Shown one piece after another: positions 1 to 10,251 of a DNA stretch of 64,000 nt. Origin of the DNA: Bufo bufo (lineage: Eukaryota; Chordata; Amphibia; Anura; Bufonidae); the NCBI RefSeq assembly GCF_905171765.1, contig NC_053392.1, positions 407,692,565 through 407,756,564 of the forward strand, given 5' to 3'. Position 1 is the first letter of the stretch; every line of letters begins with the position of its first letter. A program made the translations under genes and the position numbers. Below the pieces are notes generated by a model that saw only the letters and a program-made list of their open reading frames with translations, did no database searches and was not told where the DNA came from.

Positions 1-1126
1 TGATTTGGGCATTTTTTTCACTACAGTGTTTATCATTTGGGATAAATACTTTTAATAGTTTGGACATTTTCTGATGCAGCAATACCAATTGCTATTTTAT
101 ATGCAAAATTCGGAAAGAGGATGATATGATTTAAAAAAAAAATATGTTTTAGGGTCTTTTATATTTTCAATTTTTTAAACATTTTTTCTATCTTAGCTCC
201 ATTCTTCTGTCTAACCTTTCAGGTGTAATGACCAGGAGCAGAGTTATTCAAAAACCCAGTCATTGCTGGCGGGTGTCAGCTACATGTATATTACTTAACC
301 TCTACCCACAGTGTATGAAGCAGGCTTATCTTGTGAGCCCACTCTATACATACCCTACACCCGTATGATGGATATATCCATCATATAGCGCAAAGTGGTT
401 AATAAGTTGTATGTAATGCATTATGGATAAAACAAAGTTAAAATCATATGCACGCTGTATACCACTTAACCCTGAAAAGTAATCCTCACTTGTCCCAACC
501 TTTACCGGGTCGCCACTGGTCTCTACTTCCTGAAATTCCAGGATGTAGAGACCAGCGTGAAAGTGTTAAACGGAAAAGTGGGGTATCAGTAAGGTATCAT
601 TTTTTTTTTTTTTACCAGAAGGGAAATCCCTTTAAAGCAGAATAACACAGTGCTGGTGGTTTAGGGAGGAAAACCTAAGGACAGGTTCTCTTTGACTGAA
701 TTCTGTAAACTCCAACATCAGTTTAAAGTAAGCATGCTACCATAGGTAGGACCCCAGAAACATAATCATACCTTTCTTGTGAAAATCCAGCCCTCTAATC
801 CTGAGAAATGCTTAACTTTATTTGTGTAAAAATAAAAAGATCAGCGCACTGTGGGTGGGGATGCATAATTTGGTGCATGATCACTCCTTCAGGGATGCCA
901 TCCAGGCCTTACCCTCTTCCTCAATTGACAGTCAATGAGATTTCAGAGCCTGTTGCAATGACACAAGGGAACCCAGGTGCACTGAATGGAGCAATCCCTC
1001 CCAGTGTGCACTAAAACATATTTGCATAAAAATAAAAGCATTTCTCAGGGGCAGAAGACTGGATTTTCACAATAAAGGTATAGTTATAAGTCAGAGGACC
1101 TACCCTACATGGTTGTATACTTACTT
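1..1126. other. AT-rich sequence without recognisable gene
   Basis: No exon, RNA gene or element with definable ends was seen. The stretch holds homopolymer runs, a 22-base perfect palindrome centred on a GATATATC core at 363-384, and a short hairpin at about 518-555 formed by CTGGTCTCTAC and its complement. The short reading frames here have no family features. Confidence 0.5.
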
Positions 1127-1129
1127 TAA

Positions 1130-1335
1130 GGCCTCTTGCACATGACCGTATGCCCTCCGAGACATACGGTCCGTGAGCGGGCCATATGTCCCGGAGAGGC
1201 ATTGATCGTGTGCACGGGAGCGCACAGCATCATAGATTACAATGATGCTGTGCACGTCGGGCCACCCGCGGGGCTATCTTACAGCACTCATAAGATCATA
1301 TGTCTTGGAGGGTATACAGTCTTGTGCAAGAGGCC
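1130..1335. mobile_element. Palindromic MITE, TAA target duplication (Harbinger-like)
   Basis: The element begins GGCCTCTTGCACATGACCG and ends with the inverted match TTGTGCAAGAGGCC. It is flanked by TAA at 1127-1129 and 1336-1338. The interior is largely self-complementary and has no coding capacity. It belongs to the dispersed MITE group repeated about a dozen times in this window. The TTA/TAA duplication is the known signature of PIF/Harbinger elements, so that assignment is an inference from the duplication. Confidence 0.75.
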
Positions 1336-1338
1336 TAA

Positions 1339-2000
1339 AACTGATTTTGGGGGTGACAGACACTCTTTATTGCTTATCAGTTAATTTAGGAAACTGTACA
1401 GGTACTACTGAAATAAATCTCAAACCTGATTCATTACATTACTAATTTAAACAGATTTAAAAGAAATAATTAATGAAAGTGTAAATAAGCCAACTTTGAC
1501 ATGTATTTTTTTAGCTATATTAGCATAGGTCCAATTTAAAAGGGTTGGAAGTGTGTTACTAAAAAGTTGAACATTTGGCGTCAATGGGAGCAACACTGTA
1601 GTAATGAGCTCCTTACAGTACAAGGTTGATGGAGCTGTAGTTTGAGCACAGACTTATGACAACGGAGCTACACTTGAATAGCTGATCAGCAGGGGTGTGG
1701 GGGTTGGACCCTTGTCGATCAGCTAGTCATTGCCTATATTGTGGCTAGGCCATCACAAAGGCTGAACAATCTCTGTAGGGCATTCAAAAAAGTTACCATA
1801 AATAGACAAGGTTTGGGCACTATCATAATGTATATACTAAATGCAGGGTCTCCATCAGGGCAGTACTTCAGTCAAGGACCCAGAGCAGCTGGTGGGCCCA
1901 GCAGCCTTATTAATATTCATTTCGGTGAAGAATAATGAAGATGTGCTGGATATGGGGTGGGGAACCCTCTCCCAGCACACAGACTTTTACTAAAGTTATG
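1339..2000. other. Spacer with degenerate repeat remnants
   Basis: No gene is seen. At about 1680-1730 a CTGATCAGCAGGGGTG segment resembles the interior of the TTAA-type MITEs found at 22.8 kb and 46 kb, so this is probably a decayed fragment. The rest shows no recognisable feature. Confidence 0.4.
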
Positions 2001-2051
2001 TTAAAAGGGTTGTCCGAGTTCAGAGCTGAACCCGGACATATCTGGTTCTTC

Positions 2052-3709
2052 GATGAAATAAGGAAGGGTGAGCACTCACAAAAGGCGTTTGGAAACTGAG
2101 AGTTTGAAACTAAAAGTTTAATTAAACACTAAAATATTTAAAAAGGATAAAATAGTGATATACTAAATGAAGGATAAATTAACATACAGATTAGTGACAT
2201 ATAAGATTTGTGGTAAAATTCATATATGAACAATTCGCATCTAATCACACTTCACATGAATGTGCACGTGTGTGCTAGTGGCCCATTCAATATGTAGTCT
2301 CTTAGTGGTATATAGAGTTGATGTATTGCTCTATAGATGTTCGAGCAATGTCCTGAATCAATAGTCCTGTTCAGTAGTCTCTTATAATGATTGATGCTGA
2401 ATAATGAATTAGTACTTCTCCGGTGATATCATTCGATATCATAAACGCTATGCGTTTGCTGGTCTCCAAGTGTATGGTGCCGGTCGTGCCGGTATTAGGG
2501 CAAATTGGGGCAAATAACACAGGAATCTTGGTCTTACCTTCCTCGTGTCTAGCCCAAACTTTCTTCTCATCTAGCGAGAGTGACGCAGAATACAATCGGC
2601 AAGGTTCTGCGTACTGCTTCACAAACTCACCGACTTCTCGCGGGAGTTGGAACTCTCTTCCGGGTTAGTCCGTTCACGTGACTTGTATCCAAAGCAACAG
2701 GTACAGCAAAGTATCGGTCTTTTCCAAGTTATAAGATTTCTCGCATGGCCATGCAAGTTATTGCGGAGATGTTTGCTTCTTTATTACTGCGATCCAGCCC
2801 AGACGCGTTTCGGGAGCTCTGCTTCCCTTCATCAGTGGTGAAGGGAAGCAGAGCTCCCGAAACGCGTCTGGACTGGATCGCAGTAATAAAGAAGCAAACA
2901 TCTCCGCAATAACTATCATGGCCATGCGAGAAATCTTATAACTTGGAAAAGACCGATACTTTGCTGTACCTGTTGCTTTGGATACAAGTCACGTGAACGG
3001 ACTAACCCGGAAGAGAGTTCCAACTCCCGCGAGAAGTCGGTGAGTTTGTGAAGCAGTACGCAGAACCTTGCCGATTGTATTCTGCGTCACTCTCGCTAGA
3101 TGAGAAGAAAGTTTGGGCTAGACACGAGGAAGGTAAGACCAAGATTCCTGTGTTATTTGCCCCAATTTGCCCTAATACCGGCACGACCGGCACCATACAC
3201 TTGGAGACCAGCAAACGCATAGCGTTTATGATATCGAATGATATCACCGGAGAAGTACTAATTCATTATTCAGCATCAATCATTATAAGAGACTACTGAA
3301 CAGGACTATTGATTCAGGACATTGCTCGAACATCTATAGAGCAATACATCAACTCTATATACCACTAAGAGACTACATATTGAATGGGCCACTAGCACAC
3401 ACGTGCACATTCATGTGAAGTGTGATTAGATGCGAATTGTTCATATATGAATTTTACCACAAATCTTATATGTCACTAATCTGTATGTTAATTTATCCTT
3501 CATTTAGTATATCACTATTTTATCCTTTTTAAATATTTTAGTGTTTAATTAAACTTTTAGTTTCAAACTCTCAGTTTCCAAACGCCTTTTGTGAGTGCTC
3601 ACCCTTCCTTATTTCATAGCTATTGTTTTTGACCAGAGGGTGGGTGTCCCTCTTACGGGTTAGCAGCACCAATTCTTTGATCCCGTCTTGAGTGAGCCAC
3701 CATTTTCAA
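2052..3709 (-). mobile_element. Giant foldback insert with hammerhead-like core, 16-bp TSD
   Basis: The insert is flanked by ACATATCTGGTTCTTC at 2036-2051 and 3710-3725. It consists of a 779-bp arm (2053-2831), a 7-base spacer and a second 779-bp arm (2839-3617), followed by a 92-bp unpaired tail (3618-3709). The arms differ at only a few positions, for example near 2752-2755 and 2798. On the minus strand the fold carries a hammerhead-like core. The long duplication points to target-primed reverse transcription rather than cut-and-paste. Penelope-like elements are known to carry hammerheads and often have inverted partial copies, so a non-autonomous Penelope relative is my best reading. The mirrored 81- and 83-codon frames in the arms resemble no protein I know. 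Confidence 0.65.
2799..2838 (-). ncRNA. Hammerhead-ribozyme-like core 1
   Basis: On the minus strand the order is CCA, CTGATGA, a stem-loop closed by GGGA/TCCC, GAAA, CGCGTC, then TGG. This is the hammerhead order: stem I, CUGANGA, stem II, GAAA, a very short stem III, UH cleavage site, stem I. Stem I is only 3 bp (CCA/TGG), and stem III depends on the self-complementary ACGCGT, so activity could require dimerisation. Whether it cleaves is not shown. Confidence 0.55.
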
Positions 3710-4185
3710 ACATATCTGGTTCTTCCCCCACTTTCTCCCTGATCTGAGCATTTCATGCTCCAATGCTCTCCTTTGCCCTGCGCTGACTCTTGCAGGGCAA
3801 AGGCTTTTTTTTGGAGATCTGGTGACATACTGGGCTCTCCATAAGGAAAGCTAGTTGGAGGCTTCCGCCTAGCACTGAGCCTGGTCATGTAACTGGCACT
3901 AATGGGGGGACTTTAGAGCTGCCCTAGCCTGTAAAACTGCTAAGGCATCACTAAAGTCCAGCCATCAGACACCACGAACACTGCTAGGTGGAAGCCAATG
4001 CCTAGCAGTGTAATAATATAAACAAACAAAAAAAGCCCTTGCCTTGCATGATACAGCACAGGGCAAAGGAGAGCAGGGGATCATGAAATGCTCTGATGCT
4101 CATGTCAAGGGGGCTGGAGGGGTGAAAATTGGGATATATCCACATTCAGTTCTGAACCCAGACAACCCCTTTAAAAGTATTTTTT

Positions 4186-4230
4186 GAGATTTAAACCCCA
4201 GACCTTCTGTGACCTGCCCTGTGGGAAGGG
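4186..4230 (-). repeat. tRNA-like fragment (minus strand)
   Basis: The reverse complement reads ...CACAGAAGGTCTGGGG followed by TTTAAATCTC, which matches the anticodon-stem to T-arm part of a tRNA with a degenerate B box. Two better copies lie at 4551-4610 and 4751-4815. It is probably SINE- or tRNA-pseudogene-derived; no complete cloverleaf can be drawn. Confidence 0.35.
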
Positions 4231-4485
4231 CTGAATTTTGTGTGCTTAAAAGGTTGTTTTCTTCACATGCATAAGACTAAATATTACTGAATATGATGTA
4301 TATTACTGAAATGATGAATGAATAATGTGCTCACTAGATTGTACAGCTTAATATGATTAATATGATTACAGGGCTATCAGATGCTGCTTTGTGATATTTC
4401 ATAGCATGTTACAAAAACTGTAATGCTTTTTGTGTATTTTTTTGTAACAATAACTGCAGAAATTTGTAACTTATAAAAAAAAAAG

Positions 4486-4885
4486 TGCTGGAAAGTAAAA
4501 ATTCTATTTTTCTGCAATAACTTTTACTAAAGAGATAATTTTACAAATCTTTGTGGGATTTGAACCCTAAACTTTCTGTACAGTACAGCGCACCTTACCC
4601 ACTTCTCTATAGAAAACCTCTGCTGTATAGATAGGATTTTTATATGTCTAGTAGTTTCTGTTTTCTTCACAAGCACAATGTTGATTAAATAATTACACAG
4701 ATAGTGTTTTATGCACAATTTGAAGCATAATTTTTTTTGTCTTTACAACAGTCCAGTCCTATAGACTGGTGGTAAGTCTATTGTCTGCTATACAGAAGGT
4801 CTGGGGTTCAAATCATTATTTTTAAATTATTTTTTTTTACTAAAAGTTATGGCAGAAAAATTTAATTTTTACTTTCCAGCTTTTT
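4486..4885. repeat. Inverted repeat with two tRNA-like modules
   Basis: GCTGGAAAGTAAAAATT at about 4487 and its inverse at about 4865-4881 bound a roughly 400-bp imperfect inverted repeat. Each arm carries a tRNA-like block. The minus-strand block at 4551-4610 has a perfect pol III B box (GGTTCAAATCC). The plus-strand block at 4751-4815 has GGTTCAAATC preceded by an A-box-like GACTGGTGGTAAG. The likely origin is two facing tRNA-derived SINEs or tRNA pseudogenes. The anticodon arms are too degraded to assign an amino acid. Confidence 0.45.
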
Positions 4886-5622
4886 TCTTTTATGGTAAAA
4901 GGTCCATTGTTCTGCAAAGTTCATGTTAATAAAAAAATTCTGGAACAAAAACTTCATACATAACTACTTGTTATGTATGGAACGTCCTGAACTAAGCATC
5001 AGTGTATGGTTAACAAGCAGAATCCATACAGCACATGTCCTGGGAGGGTGAGCTGGCTACAGACTCATTTATGAAGTTATGGCTATAAAATGGCAGGGGG
5101 CACACGGTTTGCCTATATGGGGCACTAAAATTACTGATGGCAGCCCTGACTACATGTATACATCTACATTTATACTTCTTGTATACTGTGCTATATAATA
5201 TCCATGAATATTGTATAATGCTAAGCTTGTATTGACATACACCTGAATTGTACACTAAGCCAAGGCAATTGATAGCTGATGATGTCTTGGTTTACAGTAA
5301 TGAAAATGTCTTCAACCTGTATTTTAATAAAAGCCACCATCAAATGTGAGTACCAATCCATTAGCAAAATGGCTAATTGAAATATGATATCCACATGTCG
5401 CATTTCATGGGTAAAACCACCAAAAAATGTATAATGCATAACCTACACTATGCATTGGTGCTGATCATGCAAGTATGAAAGGTAAAAATAAAAAGGTTAC
5501 AACCAATCTAAGTATCATTTGTTGCTGCTAACAGAATCTTTCATTCCTTAAAGGAAGGAATATATCAGAAAATTACCTACGGCAGTTGATTCACATTTTT
5601 ATGTTTAACAGATTTATAAAGC
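4886..5622. other. Unassigned AT-rich spacer
   Basis: No gene, inverted repeat with clear ends, or RNA feature was recognised. The stretch ends at the left target duplication of the LINE at 5623. Confidence 0.45.
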
Positions 5623-6297
5623 ATATTTGAGGATTTTGTGGCGGAGCTACCGCGCTACCGGAAGGACGCATGCTGCAGGAGCTCTCTCTACATCAGAGCT
5701 AATATATGGCATAACTTAAGATGTACTGAACAAATAGCCCTATAAACCATATAATCAGCCCTGGGACATCGCCAGGAACAAGCCCATCAGCTTTTTAGCA
5801 GAACTGCAGTAAGTCCGAAATCGCGGCATAGTCCGCTGTCTGAAGCCGCGGCCTCAATTTGCGGACCAGACACCAGAGCGCTCGCTCTCTCATCAGTTAA
5901 GTGCCTTATATTATACTAAAGACTTTCCGATCGTTCTCAAACATAACAATAGCCTGCTTGCTGATAAATTCAGAGGCTTTATTCAGAGGTCCGTGCCTGG
6001 AAGCTGCGGGCTCAAGTATTAACCCTGCAAGTGATCCTCACTGATTCCGGGCACATATACCGGGGAACAGGATCTAAACAAAACATCTACAGCCAATTTT
6101 AAGGATACTTAGATCCGATTTATAGGACAACCACTGAAATATTTTATTAACAGTGTCCACAGCTATATACCTCGCAGGCAGGGGAATCTGCACAACCTAT
6201 TGAGGATAACTATACAACTGGGCATAATCCTAACTTATTTCCCCCCAAAATAAGGGAATACCAGACTCTAATGTCCTTATATTACTGAGCACCTCTA

Positions 6298-7807
6298 CAG
6301 TCGTGGCCAAAAGATTTGAGAATGACACAAATATTAGTTTTCACAAAGTTTGCTGCTAAACTGCTTTTAGATCTTTGTTTCAGTTGTTTCTGTGATGTAG
6401 TGAAATATAATTATACGCACTTTATAAGTTTCCAAGGTTTTTATCGACAATTACATGACATTTATGCAAAGTGTTAGTATTTGCAGTGCTGGCCCTTCTT
6501 TTTCAGGACCTCTGCAATTCAACTGGGCATGCTCTCAATCAACTTCTGGGCCAATTCCTGACTGATAGCAACTCATTCTTTCATAATCAATTCTTGGAGT
6601 TTGTCAGAATTAGTGGGTTTTTGTTTGTCCACCCGCCTCTTGAGGATTGACCACAAGTTCTCAATGGGATTAAGATGTGGGGAGTTTCCAGGCCATGGAC
6701 CCAAAATGTCAACGTTTTGGTCCCCGAGCCACTTAGTTATCACTTTTGCCTTATGGCACGGTGCTCCATCATGCTGGAAAATGCATTGTTCTTCACCAAA
6801 CTGTTGTTGGATTGTTGGAAGAAGTTGCTGTTGGAGGGTGTTTTGGTACCATTCTTTATTCATGGCTGTGTTTTTGGGCAAAATTGTGAGTGAGCCCACT
6901 CCCTTGGATGAGAAGCAACCCCACACATGAATGGTCTCAGGATGCTTTACTGTTGGCATGACACAGGACTGATGGTAGCGCTCACCTTTTTTTCTCTGGA
7001 CAAGCCTTTTTCCAGATGCCCCAAACAATCGGAAAGAGGCTTCATCGGAGAATATGACTTTGCCCCAGTCCTCAGCAGTCCATTCACCATACTTTCTGGC
7101 TCTGCAGAAGATCAATCTGTCCCTGATGTTTTTTTTGGAGAGAAGTGGCTTCTTTGCTGGCCTTCTTGACACCAGGCCATCTTCCAAAAGTCTTCGCCTC
7201 ACTGTGCGTGCAGATGCACTCACACCTGCCTGCTGCCATTCCTAAGCAAGCTCTGCACTGGTGGCACTCCGATCCCGCAGCTGAATCCTCTTTAGGAGAC
7301 GATCCTGGCGCTTGCTGGACTTTCTTGGATGCCCTGAAGCCTTCTTAACAAGAATTGAACCTCTTTCCTTGAAGTTCCTTGCCTGTGAAGCCATTTTTAT
7401 GCAACGCAATGATGGCTGCACGCGTTTCTTTGAAGGTCACCATGGTTAACAATGGAAGAACAATGATTTCAAGCATCACCCTCCTTTTAACATGTCAAGT
7501 CTGCCATTTTAACCCAATCAGCCTGACATAATGATCTCCAGCCTTGTGCTCGTCAACATTCTCACCTGAGTTAACAAGACGATTACTGAAATGATCTCAG
7601 CAGGTCCTTTAATGACAGCAATGAAATGCAGTGGAAAGTTTTTTTTGGGATTAAGTTAATTTTCATTGCAAAGAAGGACTATGCAATTCATCTGATCACT
7701 CTTCATAACATTCTGGAGTATATGCAAATTGCTATTATAAAAACTTAAGCAGCAACTTTTCCAATTTCCAATATTTATGTAATTCTCAAAACTTTTGGCC
7801 ACGACTG
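6298..7807 (-). mobile_element. Tc1/mariner transposon (inactive)
   Basis: The ends are inverted: CAGTCGTGGCCAAAAG on the left, and CTTTTGGCCACGACTG on the right. TA dinucleotides flank both sides (6296-6297, 7808-7809), as in all Tc1/mariner insertions. The element is 1,510 bp and carries a broken transposase on the minus strand. It sits inside the LINE remnant and is therefore younger than the LINE. Confidence 0.9.
6474..7394 (-). pseudogene. Tc1-type transposase pseudogene
   Basis: The frame can be followed from an ATG at 7394 to a stop at 6474-6476, about 306 codons, a normal Tc1 transposase length. It has an N-terminal paired-type HTH region, then the catalytic domain with IFSDEASF (first Asp), QHDGAPCH (second Asp) and HLNPIENLW (Glu). 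I count 35 residues between the second Asp and the Glu, one more than classical DD34E. Two in-frame stops interrupt it: a TAG in the linker before the VSASARTV segment at about 7243, and another just after LQELIMKE at about 6573. The enzyme would act in cis in the nucleus; this copy cannot make it in full. Confidence 0.85.
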
Positions 7808-7965
7808 TACAATGCAAGAGATCATTAGAACATGGGGTTTCCAGAATCTATTCTTTACTTAACGAAGAGGTCCTTCCTTCACCTTATCTTAGATGGTCAA
7901 TCGAGCTAAATAAAACACTTAATTAAAAAGAATGCCAAACAATCATTCAGTCCTCTATTCCAAAG

Positions 7966-8249
7966 GTGACTTCGACCAGACTACAAGAAGTTCATTTTAA
8001 GCTATTAACTAGTTGGTACAGAACTCGAGTTCTGCTGAACAGGATGAACACAGTAATCCCAAAACAATGCTGGAGATGTGGTAGAGATGATGGTACAATA
8101 ACTCATATCTGGATAGACTGCCACAGAATATCTACTCTATGGCATAAATTTAACCAGATTATATCGGGAGCTCATCCTTTTCGGTATATAGAACAAAGAT
8201 AATCTGGTCTTGAAGGATAGGCTATTTCCCATTCTTATCAACGCTCTTA
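7966..8249 (+). pseudogene. L1/Tx1 LINE ORF2 C-terminal fragment
   Basis: The translation contains LLTSWYRTRVLLNRM followed by CWRCGRDDGTITHIWIDC, a Cys-Cys-His-Cys cluster with spacing C-x2-C-x8-H-x4-C. This layout (a tryptophan-rich stretch, then WRC..., HIW..C) is what I know from the C-terminal end of L1/Tx1-group reverse transcriptases of frogs and fish. The frame stops at 8203 and resumes imperfectly, and the MITE at 8250-8552 interrupts what follows. No endonuclease or RT motif is left upstream. Confidence 0.6.
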
Positions 8250-8552
8250 GGGTCCATTCACACGTCCGCAATTTCGTTCCACATTTTGCGGAACGGAATT
8301 GCGGACCCATTCATTTCTATGGGGCAGCACGATGTGCTACCCGGATCCGGAATTGCGGATCCGCACTTCCGGGTCCGCAATTCCGATCCCGAAAAATATA
8401 GAACATGTCCTTTTCTTGTCCGCAATTGCGGACAAGATTAGGCATTTTCTATTAAGTGCCGGCGATGTGCGGTCCGCAAAATGCGGAAAGAACATCGCCG
8501 ATGTGCGTGTTTTGCGGATCCGCAAAACACACACGGACGTGTGAATGGACCC
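8250..8552. mobile_element. Palindromic MITE, TTA target duplication
   Basis: TTA at 8247-8249 and 8553-8555 flank the inverted ends GGGTCCATTCACACGTCC and GGACGTGTGAATGGACCC. The interior is a chain of small hairpins built from TTGCGGA/TCCGCAA. It is non-coding and inserted in the LINE remnant. Confidence 0.8.
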
Positions 8553-9203
8553 TTAAAGCAATTCTGCCCAAACATTGGCTCAGCGTAGAGACTCCGCTGA
8601 TACAGGAGTGGTTTGCCGACGTAAGTCAAACTAACAGATTTGAGAAATTAAAGTGGAATATACAAGGAAAATACAATACATACCTCAAAATTTGGAATAA
8701 ATAGAATATGCCACTTCAGATAGTATTGCTAAATTTGTAGAATAATTGAAAGCCTACTTAACCTATGAAAACGACACAGAGTGACATGTGGCAATGTTCT
8801 TTTTGTGTTCCCTTGTTCTGATTTATTTTCTTACATTTTTGGTTGTTATCCATTAGGTTCTGTTCTAAACTTCCTAATCATTACTTATTATCACTACTTA
8901 TTATCACATAAGGTTATGTAAATCTTACTACTATAAAGTTATGTAATAAACATAATACCATGTAGAGCAAAATATCATGCTATAACTAATAGGATAATCA
9001 TTATAGGTTACATATTTCATATTTCTTGTTTATAATATGTTATATTGCCGTAAGGAATACATCTGATAGGCAACTGAGTGCAAATCATCTACGCTTGAAT
9101 AGATGATGCTAAACAGAACTGGTTACTTTACTGTATGTATTTTTCTTTAACTTATGTTAATATTTCAATAAAATACAAATTTACAAGAATATTTGAGGAT
9201 TTT

Positions 9204-9958
9204 TCATGTCAATATCTATAGTTAAACAAAACCCATAAAATCCTGCAGCTTTTGCACTGGCCACTAGGTCTAATAAATAGGTGTCACTTCTTGATCTGTA
9301 CAGATCACTTTACTGCAGTTTTCTGCTAATCTACACACAGAGGTGATATCATTACAGAATGACAAATAAGACAGGATCCACCATTCAGTGGGTATGTCAC
9401 AGCGTATCAGTTCCCTCCTGATTTCTGCACAGGTCATAGATTATGCCCAGAAAACTCTCCCATAGAAGTCAATGAGTTCCCGTCCTGACTATTGTGCCTA
9501 CGGCCCATGGGGCTGTCAGAAGGCTATTGTTTAAATGCTTTCTAAATGCTGTTAAGAACTGCTCAGATAAGATCGTGGCTCCCATAAAAATATTCAGGAA
9601 ATATAATTAAATCTGTAAATCAGAAAACAAAAACTGATTAGAAAAAAAGGATATGGGTTGCTATCTGCTTTTAACTGGCAGATACAATTTTGGGTGACAT
9701 TTCCTTTAAGCTGGCCATACACCTCCAAGAGCAGAGGGCTCAACCAATACAGTAATATGTGTGGGGAGCTCCCCCAACAGATGATGCTGGGGGAGGAAAG
9801 GATCAGGCAAAATTAATATTCACTCAATCCTTTTGTTCTCCGGGGAGCCGCAAGGGAGTCGGGACAGATAGCGGTCAGCCAAACAATCTTTCAGCCGACA
9901 ACTACTGAATGTATATGGGCAGCATTACAACAAAGTAGAAAAGTAAACTGCCCCTTAA

Positions 9959-9999
<41 letters not shown>

Positions 10000-10250
10000 A
10001 TTTATTATATAGTTCTGTATGTATTTGGTATATTGTAAGGAACATGAATTAAAGAAAAATTAACACCAAGTTTACTTAATATTTCAGGCCTATGCCATAT
10101 CTCATTGGTAAGATGATCACTATGCTTTATATGAAAGTGTGCCTAAGGACATCCCAGTTTGTAAAATAGAGACCAGACAATATCTCACAATTATTATATA
10201 GACATAACTCTTGACATCATGTTATAGACATTGTTAGCTTTAAAGTGCAT
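9204..10250. other. Spacer with decayed MITE
   Basis: No gene is seen. At about 9704-9928, TTTAAGCTGGCCATACACC and the weak inverse ATGTATATGGGCAGC bound what is probably a decayed TTAA-type MITE. A TA microsatellite follows. The remainder is unassigned. Confidence 0.4.
9963..9994. repeat. (TA)n microsatellite
   Basis: An uninterrupted TA run of about 32 bases. Confidence 0.95.
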
Positions 10251-10251
10251 A

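Larger units (their letters stand above)
2001..4174. mobile_element. TTAA-target MITE, split by a foldback insert
   Basis: TTAA at 2001-2004 and at 4171-4174 flank inverted ends reading AAGGGTTGTCCGAGTTCAGA on the left and, as reverse complement, AGGGGTTGTCTGGGTTCAGA on the right. Without the inserted DNA the element would be about 0.5 kb. It is interrupted after 2051 by the 1.66-kb palindrome, whose 16-bp duplication makes the nesting unambiguous. A TTAA duplication is typical of piggyBac and Kolobok elements; the superfamily cannot be decided without a transposase. Confidence 0.7.
5638..9188 (+). mobile_element. Tx1/L1-like LINE remnant with 15-bp TSD, twice invaded
   Basis: The insert lies between perfect copies of ATATTTGAGGATTTT at 5623-5637 and 9189-9203. 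The left part (5638-6297) is GC-richer and looks like an L1-type 5' leader. The middle (7966 onward) encodes the C-terminus of an L1/Tx1 reverse-transcriptase protein. The end has AATAAAATAC shortly before the duplication. After removing the Tc1 element (6298-7807) and the MITE (8250-8552) only about 1.7 kb remains, so most of ORF2 is missing by internal deletion or 5' inversion. Plus orientation follows from the coding remnant and the 3' tail. Confidence 0.65.

Noticed and set aside
2371..3299. Mirrored frames of 81-83 codons in both arms of the 2-kb palindrome
   Set aside because: They are identical because the arms are inverted copies. They overlap on both strands, have no recognisable domain and do not extend through the arm.
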